Origin: Flavobacterium sp. Root186
Lineage (GTDB): Bacteria > Bacteroidota > Bacteroidia > Flavobacteriales > Flavobacteriaceae
Direction of reading: 5' to 3'
Length of the DNA stretch: 64,000 nucleotides
Assembly (NCBI RefSeq): GCF_001428525.1
Contig: NZ_LMHW01000011.1
Location: 1 to 64,000 of the forward strand
Positions 1 through 8,408 of this stretch are shown here, piece after piece (position 1 is the first letter of the stretch; each line of letters starts with the position of its first letter). Made by a program: the position numbers and the translations under genes. The notes under the pieces are model-generated. The model had not been told where the DNA came from, made no database searches, and worked only from the letters and a program-made list of their open reading frames with translations.

Positions 1-62
1 GAGTAGTTAAGCCCGCCTGCGCAGATGGTACTGCAGTATTGTGGGAGAGTATGTCGTCGCCT
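1..62 (+). rRNA. rrf: 5S ribosomal RNA, 3' part
   Basis: The first 62 bases match the 3' half of a Bacteroidetes 5S rRNA, including the GTAGTTAAGCCCGCCTGCGC block and the GGTACTGCAGTATTGTGGGAG block that precede the closing stem. The 5' half lies outside the window, so the upstream neighbour is presumably the 16S-23S part of an rRNA operon. A hairpin and T-run follow directly. The exact 3' end is uncertain by a few bases. Confidence 0.9.
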
Positions 63-72
63 TTCTTTTAAG

Positions 73-106
73 AATCCTCATCATTTTTTTGATGAGGATT
101 TTTTGT
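73..106 (+). terminator. Terminator of the rRNA operon
   Basis: AATCCTCATCA and TGATGAGGATT form an 11-bp stem around a short T-rich loop, and TTTTTTG follows. This is a classical intrinsic terminator directly after the 5S rRNA. Confidence 0.9.
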
Positions 107-443
107 TTTATAATACTTTTGGAATTAATTACTAAATCTCCCTCCTTTTAGAAATCTTTAATATAAAAAATACTGGCTAGTTCTAAAGTCATGTATCGAG
201 GCCATCTAAAACGATCCTGCGGTTTCAACCGCAGGCAATATTTTTAAAGCTTAGAATTGGAAATTCGAAAAGAAATATTATGATACCATTACGGATCGAA
301 GTGATATTTCTTTGATTTTTTTCTTTAAAAAAATCAAAGATTCAACTGATCGTCCGGCATGAAGGGAAGCACTCTAATCATTAAATAATTATTTTTTAAT
401 AATTAAAGTGTTTTAAATCAATGTGTTATAGATTTGTATCTCT
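107..443. other. Intergenic region with two hairpins
   Basis: No gene is visible here. It holds a short GC-rich hairpin (CCTGCGGTT / AACCGCAGG, 216-235) and the perfect stem listed separately at 309-340. The rest is AT-rich spacer between the rRNA operon and the converging peptidase gene. Confidence 0.6.
309..340. terminator. Symmetric AT-rich hairpin, possible bidirectional terminator
   Basis: TCTTTGATTTTTTT pairs perfectly over 14 bp with AAAAAAATCAAAGA across a 4-nt loop. The T-run lies inside the stem on either strand. It sits about 100 bp downstream of the minus-strand peptidase gene and could end its transcript. Confidence 0.45.
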
Positions 444-1460
444 TTATATTTTTTTATTGTCAACATCGTTTATAAATTGAATTACGCCATTCATAAATAT
501 TTTTTGATCATCCCACATGGCTAAATGACTTCCATTTGGGCAATATAGATAATGCCCTTTTTTGACTAATTTGCTTTGTTCTTCCATTGCTTTTGGATCC
601 ATTGTGTCATATTTTGCACCAATCATAAGTGTTGGAATCGTAATTTCATGTAATCTGTTTTTAATATCCCATTTGGCTAATCTTCCACTTATTCCAAACT
701 CACTTGGCCCTTGCATTAAAGTGTAAACTTCTCCATTTACATGTTTGATCGCTCGATTTAACCCGTCTGGCCATTCTTTTAATCTGCATAAATGTTGTTT
801 GTAAAAATTAGGAATTAGTAATTCCATATATCTTGGATTGCTGAAATCTTTTTTAGCTTCAAGAGCTCTAATTTCTGTCAAAATTTCGGGTTTCATTTGC
901 TTTGCTAAAACTTCATCGGCATATTTTCCATATTCTGGAGCACTTGCCATCATATTTGATACTAATAAACCTTTCATATTTTGTTGATATTTTAGAGCAT
1001 ATTCCATGGCAAGAATCCCTCCCCAAGAATTTCCTAAAACATAGAAATTATCTTTATCTGCATTAATTGCTTTTCTTACTTGCTCTACCTCATCGACAAA
1101 TCTGTCTGTTGTCCATAAACTGCTGTCTTTTGGCTGTTCGCTGTAATAAGACCCTAATTGATCATATTCATAAAATTCAAAACCTTCCCTTTGAAAAAAT
1201 GTTTCAAAGCATTCCATATACTCATGTGTCATTGCGGGACCTCCATGAAGCAGTAGGATCTTTATTTTTGGATTATTCCCAAAACGTTTTGTCCATACCT
1301 TGAATTCTCCTGCAGCTGTTTTTATGGGAATCATTTTAACTCCAGCCGATTCTACATTATTTTGATTGTAAGTAAAATAATTTGTTAGTACATCAGATTT
1401 GGTCTCATTTTTACATGATGTTAAAAGTATAATCATTGATATGATTGCGGTATAGCGCAT
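444..1460 (-). CDS. Alpha/beta-hydrolase lipoprotein, proline iminopeptidase-like (family S33)
   Basis: This is a 338-residue secreted lipoprotein. A short hydrophobic leader ends in a lipobox with Cys16 (ILLTSC). The fold is an alpha/beta hydrolase: the oxyanion motif HGGPA is followed by the nucleophile elbow GNSWGG, and the acid and histidine lie in the late GAKYDTMDP and GSHLAMWD segments. HGGPA with GNSWGG is typical of prolyl aminopeptidases of family S33, which release N-terminal proline from peptides. A lipoprotein version would act in the periplasm or at the outer membrane. The gene stands alone, converges on the rRNA operon and is divergent from the giant surface-protein gene. The family is clear, but the substrate is inferred. 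Confidence 0.85.
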   Translation of the reverse strand: MRYTAIISMIILLTSCKNETKSDVLTNYFTYNQNNVESAGVKMIPIKTAAGEFKVWTKRFGNNPKIKILLLHGGPAMTHEYMECFETFFQREGFEFYEYDQLGSYYSEQPKDSSLWTTDRFVDEVEQVRKAINADKDNFYVLGNSWGGILAMEYALKYQQNMKGLLVSNMMASAPEYGKYADEVLAKQMKPEILTEIRALEAKKDFSNPRYMELLIPNFYKQHLCRLKEWPDGLNRAIKHVNGEVYTLMQGPSEFGISGRLAKWDIKNRLHEITIPTLMIGAKYDTMDPKAMEEQSKLVKKGHYLYCPNGSHLAMWDDQKIFMNGVIQFINDVDNKKI

Positions 1461-1584
1461 ATGTTTAAAATTTAATGGTTTAGACTAAATTACAAATTAT
1501 TATTTAATGAATTTTGATAGGGATATAGTTAACTTAATTGTTAAAATCATTATTTATAGTGATGTATGAAATTCAGTTGAGTTA

Positions 1585-1592
1585 TAGTTTTG
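1585..1592 (+). promoter_or_regulatory. Possible -7 element for the giant surface-protein gene
   Basis: TAGTTTTG matches the Bacteroidetes -7 consensus TAnnTTTG exactly and lies about 35 bp before the ATG at 1628. No good TTG is seen 19 bp upstream, so the promoter would be weak or activator-dependent. Its position inside the longest open frame favours the start at 1628. Confidence 0.4.
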
Positions 1593-1627
1593 CAACTTGT
1601 GAAAAAGGTAAAATATATAGCTGCAGA

Positions 1628-4600
1628 ATGAAAAGTAATAGAACTATTTTAAAAAAAGCGCCAAAGTTTCAAATTTTCGTATTCCTGTTTTTTTTTGCTG
1701 GAATATGCATTTCAAAAGGTCAGAATGGTTGCCCGCAAATACCTGTTTCTGTTTTAAACGGATCGAATGGGTTCTTACTGGAAGGTAAATCTAACGAAGA
1801 CGATTTTGGTTATACGACAAAAAGTGCTGGAGATATCAATCATGATGGTATACCCGATATTATGATTGGAGCTCCAGGAATAGATTTTGGAGGAGTTAAA
1901 AATGTTGGCGAGATTTATATCATTTTTGGCGGATCGGGATTTTCATTTAAAACTTTTGATGTTGCTGCCTTAAACGGAACTAACGGTTTTATAATTCGAG
2001 GCATTACTGCCGACGAAAAATTAGGAAGTATGTTAAGTTCGGCTGGTGACTTTAATAATGATGGTATTGATGATATTATTATTGGAAATTATTCTGAGGA
2101 CGGTATGGCAACCGCACAAATATTTTTTGGAGCCAATACGTTTCAGGCACTTTACAACAGAACCGATATTGATAATACAAAAGGAATCTCTATTACCTTT
2201 GATGGAGGTGCAAATACATATATAAGAGATGTGAGCTATGCTGGTGATGTAAATCACGATGGTATATCTGATGTTGTTATTACTGAATTTTACAGTGGAA
2301 GAACTAATAATTATGTTGTTTTTGGAGCTGCAGCTATTACAGATTTAGTTACTTCATCTTTAAATGGTACAAATGGATTTAAAATTGCAGGCTATTCAGT
2401 TTGGTATGGAGACACTATTAGTCGCAATGCAGGAGATATAAATAATGATGGAATCGATGATTTGGCTTTAGGATATCCGTCCTATGAGGATGGAACTAAT
2501 CCATATTCAGGAAGAGTTGTTCTAATATTTGGTAAAAACTTAATTTTTCCTGCAATAATTGATTTAGATGTTTTAAATGCGTCACAGGGGACAGTCATCA
2601 CAAATTCAATAAAAGAAAACCGGATGGGAAAATCAGTTGCATCTGCAGGTGATTTTAATAATGATGGTATTGATGATGTTATAATAGGAATTCCAAATAA
2701 GGATCTTGACGGAGTTACCAGTGTTGGTGAAGCCTACGTTGTTTTTGGTAGAAATACATTTCCGGCTTCATTTTCTATAACAAGTATAACACCAGCAACA
2801 GGTATAGTTTTTCAAGGAAATAAATATAATGATCAGTTTGGGTTTTCAGTAGCTGGTGTAAAAGATATTAACCATGATGGAAAGGATGATATTGCAATTT
2901 CGTCTAAAAGAGGAATCTCCAACAATGGTGCCTTATACCTTGTTTTTGGAGGTAATACCGCCACAGGAATTGTAAAAGAAAAGAAAATTTTAAATACGGT
3001 TGGGTATCAGATTTTTGATGATTTTGTTGGTTATTCTACTGAGACTTTTGCACGTGACGCAGCAGGAATAGGAGATTTTAATAACGATGGGACAAATGAT
3101 TTTATACTGGGATCTACCAGGAAAGAAGATTATTATTGGGATCACGGAAGTGCATATATTTTTTACGGAGAAACTTTAGACCGTATAGATAATGTTAAAC
3201 CAATTATAGAGTGTCTTGTAAATCAGGAGCTTTATGTAAATTCAACATTGCCTAATTATATTACGTTATTACCTAATGTAACAGATAATTGTATGTTTAC
3301 CAGCAATTATGATTTGGTAATAACTCAAAATCCACCTCAGGGCACTTTATTTAAAAACGATACTAATGTAACCATAACTGTTACGGATTTATCTGGAAAT
3401 ACAAATTCATGTAGTTTTTTAGTAAAATTGAAAGCACCTCCGCCAGCACCTGTATGTAAAACTGTAAATTTTTCGTTGGAAGAATTAAATGGTACAAATG
3501 GTTTTGTAATATATGGAGAGACAGGCTTTATACAAACGGGGTTCAGTGTGAATAAAGCAGGGGATATAAACAATGACGGTATTCCAGATTTTATATTAAG
3601 TTCAGTAGGAGATATAAGGAGTTCTTCAGGAGCTTTTAAAAATGCGCAGGATATAATAAAAGGAAGTGTATATATAGTGTATGGTAAAACCACCGGATTT
3701 CCGCCTACTGTTCATTTAAAAGATTTAAATGGGACGAACGGATTTGTTATCCGTGATGATGTAGATCTAATTGGAGAATACGAAACAGGCACCGTAGTAG
3801 CTTCTGCAGGAGACATAAATGGTGATGGAATTGATGATTTAATGTTGAGTGCGCCTCACAAAAAAAACGTTAATTATGATGCCGGTGCAGTTTATGTAAT
3901 TTTTGGAAAAACAGGAGGCCTAGCCGCTCAATTCTTTTTATCAGGTTTAAACGGAAGTAATGGATTTGTGTTTTCTGGTACAGAATATTACGAAACAGTA
4001 GGTGCAGGTATTGATTCTATTGGCGATTTTAATAACGACGGTTTTGATGATATTGCCGTTTTAGGAAGCGGACAATTAAAAAAAGGATACATAATTTATG
4101 GTAAAAACGGCGCTTTTCCCGCTTTACTATTATCGACAGATTTAAACGGAAACAATGGTTTTTCTATTACCGGTGATCCCGCAGTTGATAAAATTGCTAA
4201 TTCCTTAACAGGATTAGGAGATGTTAATGGAGATGGAATTCCTGATATTGGGGTAGCTACTTATGAAGGAGAGAAAAGATATATTATTTATGGAGGCTCT
4301 GGTTTTCCAAGTGTATTTGATGTTACAACTCTAAATGGCAGTAATGGTTTTATTGTACAGCATTCAACATCATCATTAAAATACACCGGGATAAATAAAG
4401 TAGGAGATCTTAATCATGACGGCTTAAATGATATTGCATTCAATAGAGATTATGTTCTTTTTGGTTCTGCCAGTATTCCGGCTTCCGTAGATTTAAAGAA
4501 TCTTGACGGTACAAACGGATTTAAAATAGAAAATATCTTTGGCTCAGTAGGCAAGTTTGGAAGTATCGGTGATTTTAATAAAGATGGAATCGATGATTAC

Positions 4601-6832
4601 CTTTTTGCAGTGAATAATTCAGGAGCTGTTATTATTTATGGTAGAGATAGCTGGAAAAATTCTATAGATATGTTCAATTTTACTGCTAAGGATGGTCAAA
4701 GACTGACCTTTTCTCAAGGATATACAACAGCATTTAATTTTACCGGAGATATTAATAATGATGGTTTTGATGATATTATTGGAAGTAATATTATATATAA
4801 TTATTCGAATTCTTTAAAAATAAATGAAGACCCGGGAAGAGCGTATGTTATTTACGGGAGAAAAAATATAACCGATTCCGAAAATCCAGTTATAGCTAAC
4901 TGTCCATACAATGAAATTTTTGCCGAAGGAGAAATAATTCCGGATTATAGAACCAATATAATGGTAACCGATGATTGTGATGAAAATCCTGTAATCGAGC
5001 AAAGCCCGCCTCCGGGAACCATTTTTACAGGAGGAATTCAAACAGTAACCTTAAAAGTAACCGATGCCAGCAGTCATTTTCAAACTTGTACTTTTACTAT
5101 CTCAGATGGTATTGATCATCTTCCACCAGTTTTAACCTGTCTGGGAAATCAACAATTAGCTTGTGGGGAAAAAGTTCCTAACTATCTTCCTTTACTAACT
5201 GTAACAGATGATATAGATACAAATGTAGGGCTTATACAAAATCCGCCCGAAGGAACCGCTTTTTATGACGGAATGGAAATTGTTTTTACAGCACAAGATG
5301 ATGCTGGACATAGCACTATTTGCAGTACAATTATCAATGCGTCTGGTCCGGATACCAAAGCGCCAACATTTACAATTCCATCAAATGTAACGCTATATTG
5401 TGGAGAATTTATTCCCAATTACGCATTTAGTCCTATAATGAATCTGGAAGATAATTGTAGTGATGATATCACAGCTGAAATGACGCCGCCAGCCGGAACC
5501 CGCTTTTATGACGGAATTTCAATCCATATAAAATACACAGATGAATCTGGAAATTGGGATGAATGTACTTTCGTTGTACATTCAGCAGAACAAGATTTTA
5601 CACCGCCTGTAATTAATTGTATAGGAAACCAGACTTTGGATTGCGGTTCAACAATTCCAGATTATATGCTTTTACTTTCAGCAACAGACGAATGTGATCC
5701 TTCGCCAGTAATTACTCAAGATCCAGTTGCGGGAAGTCCTTTTACAGACGGAATGACGGTTACCATAACCGCTACAGATGCATCAAATAGATATTCAGAG
5801 TGCAGTTTTATAGTCAACGTTTCTGCAGATACTACTCCGCCAGTTATAACCTGTATTGGAGATCAGAATCTGCTTGTGGGTACGTCGCTTCCAGATTATC
5901 GTTCAATGATTACAGTTTCAGATAATTGCGATTCAAACTTAACGATAACACAAACCCCGAGCCCTGGTGCTGCAATTTCTGATGGAATGAATGTAGTAAT
6001 GAGTACTACAGATAATAGTGGTAATGAGATAAACTGTTCCTTTACGATACATATAGTTTTAGATAATCAAGCTCCAGTTTTTATTTGTCTTACAGATCAA
6101 ACACTGGAATGCAATACAACCGTAATTCCAGATTATACAAAAATGATTATTGCAACAGATAATCTAGATCCAAATCCTTCAATTGTTCAAAATCCCGCTG
6201 TAGGAAGTAATTATTCAGAAGGAATGACAGTTAAAATAACAGTTTCGGATCAAAGTGATAATTCAAAAGATTGTTATTTTCAATTATTTACAAATCCAAT
6301 TGTTGTGGAGGCAGGAAATGATCAGCAAATTACAGAAGGACAATCTGTAAACCTTGAAGCGGTGACTTCAGAAAATGGAACTTTTTTATGGCTGCCATCA
6401 GATGGATTAAGTAATAATGCTATTGCAAACCCAATCGCAACACCTTTAACAACAACAACCTATAAAGTGGTTTTTAAAAATGAATACGACTGCGAAGCCG
6501 AAGATTTTGTTACAATAACAGTTGTTCCGGTGGACACAGACGAAACAAAATATGGCTTTTCTCCAAATGGGGACGGAATAAATGATTTTTGGCAAATCGA
6601 TGACATAACGAATTATCCTAATAATCAGGTTTTGATTTACAGCCGCTGGGGCGATTTAGTTTTCGAAACCGAAAACTATGATAATACCACAAATGTATTT
6701 ACCGGAATCGCAAACAAAAGTCGAAATCTAGGCGCCAGCCAATTACCAGAAGGAACTTATTTCTTCGAAATACGTGTAAATCAACCACATCATTTTAAAA
6801 AACTCAAGGGATATCTTGTTTTAAAACGTTAA
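1628..6832 (+). CDS. Giant FG-GAP/HYR-repeat surface protein with T9SS type-B C-terminal domain
   Basis: This is a secreted protein of about 1734 residues. I chose the ATG at 1628 because a signal peptide follows at once (basic MKSNRTILKK, then FVFLFFFAGICIS). The open frame runs back to a TTG at 1538, but that would bury the signal. Two blocks of FG-GAP/integrin-alpha-like repeats, each with a calcium-loop motif such as GDINHDGIPD or GDFNNDGIDD, cover roughly residues 30-520 and 640-1080. Each block is followed by HYR-like domains with ITCIGNQ-type starts: one after the first block and about six after the second. A PKD-like segment (VVEAGNDQQI) and a final domain of about 85 residues beginning YGFSPNGDGINDFW complete it. 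That last domain is the gliding-motility-associated type-B sorting signal, so export should use T9SS. The PorP/SprF gene follows after 3 bp. It is probably an adhesin, but its ligand is unknown. Confidence 0.88.
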   Translation: MKSNRTILKKAPKFQIFVFLFFFAGICISKGQNGCPQIPVSVLNGSNGFLLEGKSNEDDFGYTTKSAGDINHDGIPDIMIGAPGIDFGGVKNVGEIYIIFGGSGFSFKTFDVAALNGTNGFIIRGITADEKLGSMLSSAGDFNNDGIDDIIIGNYSEDGMATAQIFFGANTFQALYNRTDIDNTKGISITFDGGANTYIRDVSYAGDVNHDGISDVVITEFYSGRTNNYVVFGAAAITDLVTSSLNGTNGFKIAGYSVWYGDTISRNAGDINNDGIDDLALGYPSYEDGTNPYSGRVVLIFGKNLIFPAIIDLDVLNASQGTVITNSIKENRMGKSVASAGDFNNDGIDDVIIGIPNKDLDGVTSVGEAYVVFGRNTFPASFSITSITPATGIVFQGNKYNDQFGFSVAGVKDINHDGKDDIAISSKRGISNNGALYLVFGGNTATGIVKEKKILNTVGYQIFDDFVGYSTETFARDAAGIGDFNNDGTNDFILGSTRKEDYYWDHGSAYIFYGETLDRIDNVKPIIECLVNQELYVNSTLPNYITLLPNVTDNCMFTSNYDLVITQNPPQGTLFKNDTNVTITVTDLSGNTNSCSFLVKLKAPPPAPVCKTVNFSLEELNGTNGFVIYGETGFIQTGFSVNKAGDINNDGIPDFILSSVGDIRSSSGAFKNAQDIIKGSVYIVYGKTTGFPPTVHLKDLNGTNGFVIRDDVDLIGEYETGTVVASAGDINGDGIDDLMLSAPHKKNVNYDAGAVYVIFGKTGGLAAQFFLSGLNGSNGFVFSGTEYYETVGAGIDSIGDFNNDGFDDIAVLGSGQLKKGYIIYGKNGAFPALLLSTDLNGNNGFSITGDPAVDKIANSLTGLGDVNGDGIPDIGVATYEGEKRYIIYGGSGFPSVFDVTTLNGSNGFIVQHSTSSLKYTGINKVGDLNHDGLNDIAFNRDYVLFGSASIPASVDLKNLDGTNGFKIENIFGSVGKFGSIGDFNKDGIDDYLFAVNNSGAVIIYGRDSWKNSIDMFNFTAKDGQRLTFSQGYTTAFNFTGDINNDGFDDIIGSNIIYNYSNSLKINEDPGRAYVIYGRKNITDSENPVIANCPYNEIFAEGEIIPDYRTNIMVTDDCDENPVIEQSPPPGTIFTGGIQTVTLKVTDASSHFQTCTFTISDGIDHLPPVLTCLGNQQLACGEKVPNYLPLLTVTDDIDTNVGLIQNPPEGTAFYDGMEIVFTAQDDAGHSTICSTIINASGPDTKAPTFTIPSNVTLYCGEFIPNYAFSPIMNLEDNCSDDITAEMTPPAGTRFYDGISIHIKYTDESGNWDECTFVVHSAEQDFTPPVINCIGNQTLDCGSTIPDYMLLLSATDECDPSPVITQDPVAGSPFTDGMTVTITATDASNRYSECSFIVNVSADTTPPVITCIGDQNLLVGTSLPDYRSMITVSDNCDSNLTITQTPSPGAAISDGMNVVMSTTDNSGNEINCSFTIHIVLDNQAPVFICLTDQTLECNTTVIPDYTKMIIATDNLDPNPSIVQNPAVGSNYSEGMTVKITVSDQSDNSKDCYFQLFTNPIVVEAGNDQQITEGQSVNLEAVTSENGTFLWLPSDGLSNNAIANPIATPLTTTTYKVVFKNEYDCEAEDFVTITVVPVDTDETKYGFSPNGDGINDFWQIDDITNYPNNQVLIYSRWGDLVFETENYDNTTNVFTGIANKSRNLGASQLPEGTYFFEIRVNQPHHFKKLKGYLVLKR

Positions 6833-6835
6833 TTC

Positions 6836-7753
6836 ATGAAAAGTATAATAAATAGTATTGCAGCCTTACTCCTCATAATCATTTTTTTAGAAAAAGCCTA
6901 CGCACAGCAAACACCGGTTTTTTCAAGTTATAATTATAATACCGTTTTAATAAATCCGGCTCAGGCCGGATATTATTCAGATATAGATATTGCAATGACA
7001 ACAAATGGATATTTTAACTCTTTTGATGGAAGTCCCAAAAATGTTGATCTTTCGGTAAACAAATCAGCATGGTCAGATAGATTGGGGTTAGCTGCCGGAA
7101 TATCTCATGATGAGATTGGAGTAACAAATACAACCAATTTTTTTACTTCTTACTCATATAAAATTTATTACGGTTCAGATTATAAAGCCGGACGGCCAAG
7201 ATCAGCCAATTCAAAAATGATTTCGTTTGGAGTCACAGCCGGAGCAATGCTTTATAATGAAAATTTAACAGAATTAGGGTTAGAATTTGATCCGGAATTT
7301 CAAGAAAACATCCACACTTTAACGCCAAGTGTAGGAGTAGGTTTTTTATACAATTACAATAAATTTTACTTAGGATTATCAGCACCAAACTTGTTAAACG
7401 AAGCCTTCAATTCAAAGAATAATACCAATTTAAAAAACGTGTATTATAGTTATTTAGGCTACCGATTTTTTACAAACAGCCATCAAGATCTACTTTTAAA
7501 CCCAAGTGTTTTAGTAAAATATATGGAAGGTGCGCCTTTTCAGGCCGATTTTAATTTATTAGTAAATTACAAAAACAAACTCGAATTTGGAGGAGGTTAT
7601 CGAACTTCAAATACAGTGAATGCTCTTGCAGGATTTCATATTTCAGATAATTTCAGAGTAATCTGTACTTATAATAAATCCTTTGATAATGTAGTAATTC
7701 CAGATACTTTTGGGCTCGTTTTAAATTACAGAATGGGAAAAGGATTCGAATAA
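6836..7753 (+). CDS. PorP/SprF family type IX secretion outer-membrane protein
   Basis: This 305-residue protein has a signal peptide ending after AYAQ. It then has the PorP/SprF start (QTPVFSSYNYNTVLINPAQAGYY) and alternating beta-strand sequence throughout, as expected for an outer-membrane beta-barrel. It starts 3 bp after the stop of the giant type-B CTD protein, so the two are almost certainly co-transcribed. SprF-like proteins are known to be needed for secretion or surface attachment of a linked type-B CTD protein, as SprF is for SprB. By that precedent this one would serve the upstream adhesin. It converges with the response-regulator gene, leaving 1 bp between stop codons. Confidence 0.88.
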   Translation: MKSIINSIAALLLIIIFLEKAYAQQTPVFSSYNYNTVLINPAQAGYYSDIDIAMTTNGYFNSFDGSPKNVDLSVNKSAWSDRLGLAAGISHDEIGVTNTTNFFTSYSYKIYYGSDYKAGRPRSANSKMISFGVTAGAMLYNENLTELGLEFDPEFQENIHTLTPSVGVGFLYNYNKFYLGLSAPNLLNEAFNSKNNTNLKNVYYSYLGYRFFTNSHQDLLLNPSVLVKYMEGAPFQADFNLLVNYKNKLEFGGGYRTSNTVNALAGFHISDNFRVICTYNKSFDNVVIPDTFGLVLNYRMGKGFE

Positions 7754-7754
7754 A

Positions 7755-8399
7755 TTAATCAACCAAACCATTTTCAACTGCATATTTTACTAATCCCGCC
7801 GTATTTTTAGCATTCAGTTTTGATAGTAAATTACGGCGGTGTGTATTTACAGTATTTAAGCTTATAAAAGTTTTTTCGGCAATTTCAGCCGTATTATATT
7901 CGTGCGCAATCAAAACTAAAATTTCCTTTTCGCGCGAACTCAGTTCCGTTAAATTAGAAACCTGTTTTTCAATTTTAGAACTGTTCGAAAGATGTTTTTC
8001 TTCCAGCTCTTCAGCAAAATAATTTTCTCCCGAAGCAATCGTATTGATTGCTTTCAAAAGTTCAGATTTCTCAGCATTCTTGAGCAAATAACCATTTACG
8101 CCAATTCTAATTAATCTCGAAATAATCATCACATTACTGTGTGTGCTCACAATCAGAATTCGCACATTCGGATGTTCTTTTTTTAGAATCTTACTCAATT
8201 CAATGCCATCCATTTCCGGCATACTAATATCCAGGATAATAAAATCAATATTTCCCTTTTTAATTATTTCCAATGCTTCAATCCCGTTTATTGCCGTATC
8301 AACAATCGTAATATTCGGTTCTTGCTCCAGTAAAGACATAATTCCCTGAAGGAACATCGTATGATCATCGGCAATAAGTAAATTTATTTTATTCATCAA
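7755..8399 (-). CDS. LuxR/NarL-type response regulator
   Basis: This 214-residue protein has a receiver domain in the first 120 residues or so. The acidic pocket is at DD11-12, the phospho-acceptor Asp57 lies in FIILDISMPEMDG, and a conserved Lys occurs in YLLKNAEKSEL. The C-terminal LuxR helix-turn-helix (LTELSSREKEILVLIAHEYNTAEIA, then NTVNTHRRNLLSKL) binds DNA. It starts 9 bp after the histidine-kinase gene on the same strand, so the two form a two-component pair. The encoded start is MMNK, and either Met could be used. Target genes cannot be told from the sequence. The neighbouring secretion pair is a candidate by position only. Confidence 0.93.
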   Translation of the reverse strand: MMNKINLLIADDHTMFLQGIMSLLEQEPNITIVDTAINGIEALEIIKKGNIDFIILDISMPEMDGIELSKILKKEHPNVRILIVSTHSNVMIISRLIRIGVNGYLLKNAEKSELLKAINTIASGENYFAEELEEKHLSNSSKIEKQVSNLTELSSREKEILVLIAHEYNTAEIAEKTFISLNTVNTHRRNLLSKLNAKNTAGLVKYAVENGLVD

Positions 8400-8408
8400 A
8401 CAAGTATA

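Noticed and set aside
1538..1627. N-terminal extension of the giant surface protein from a TTG
   Set aside because: The signal peptide begins at the ATG at 1628, and a TAnnTTTG element lies inside the extension.
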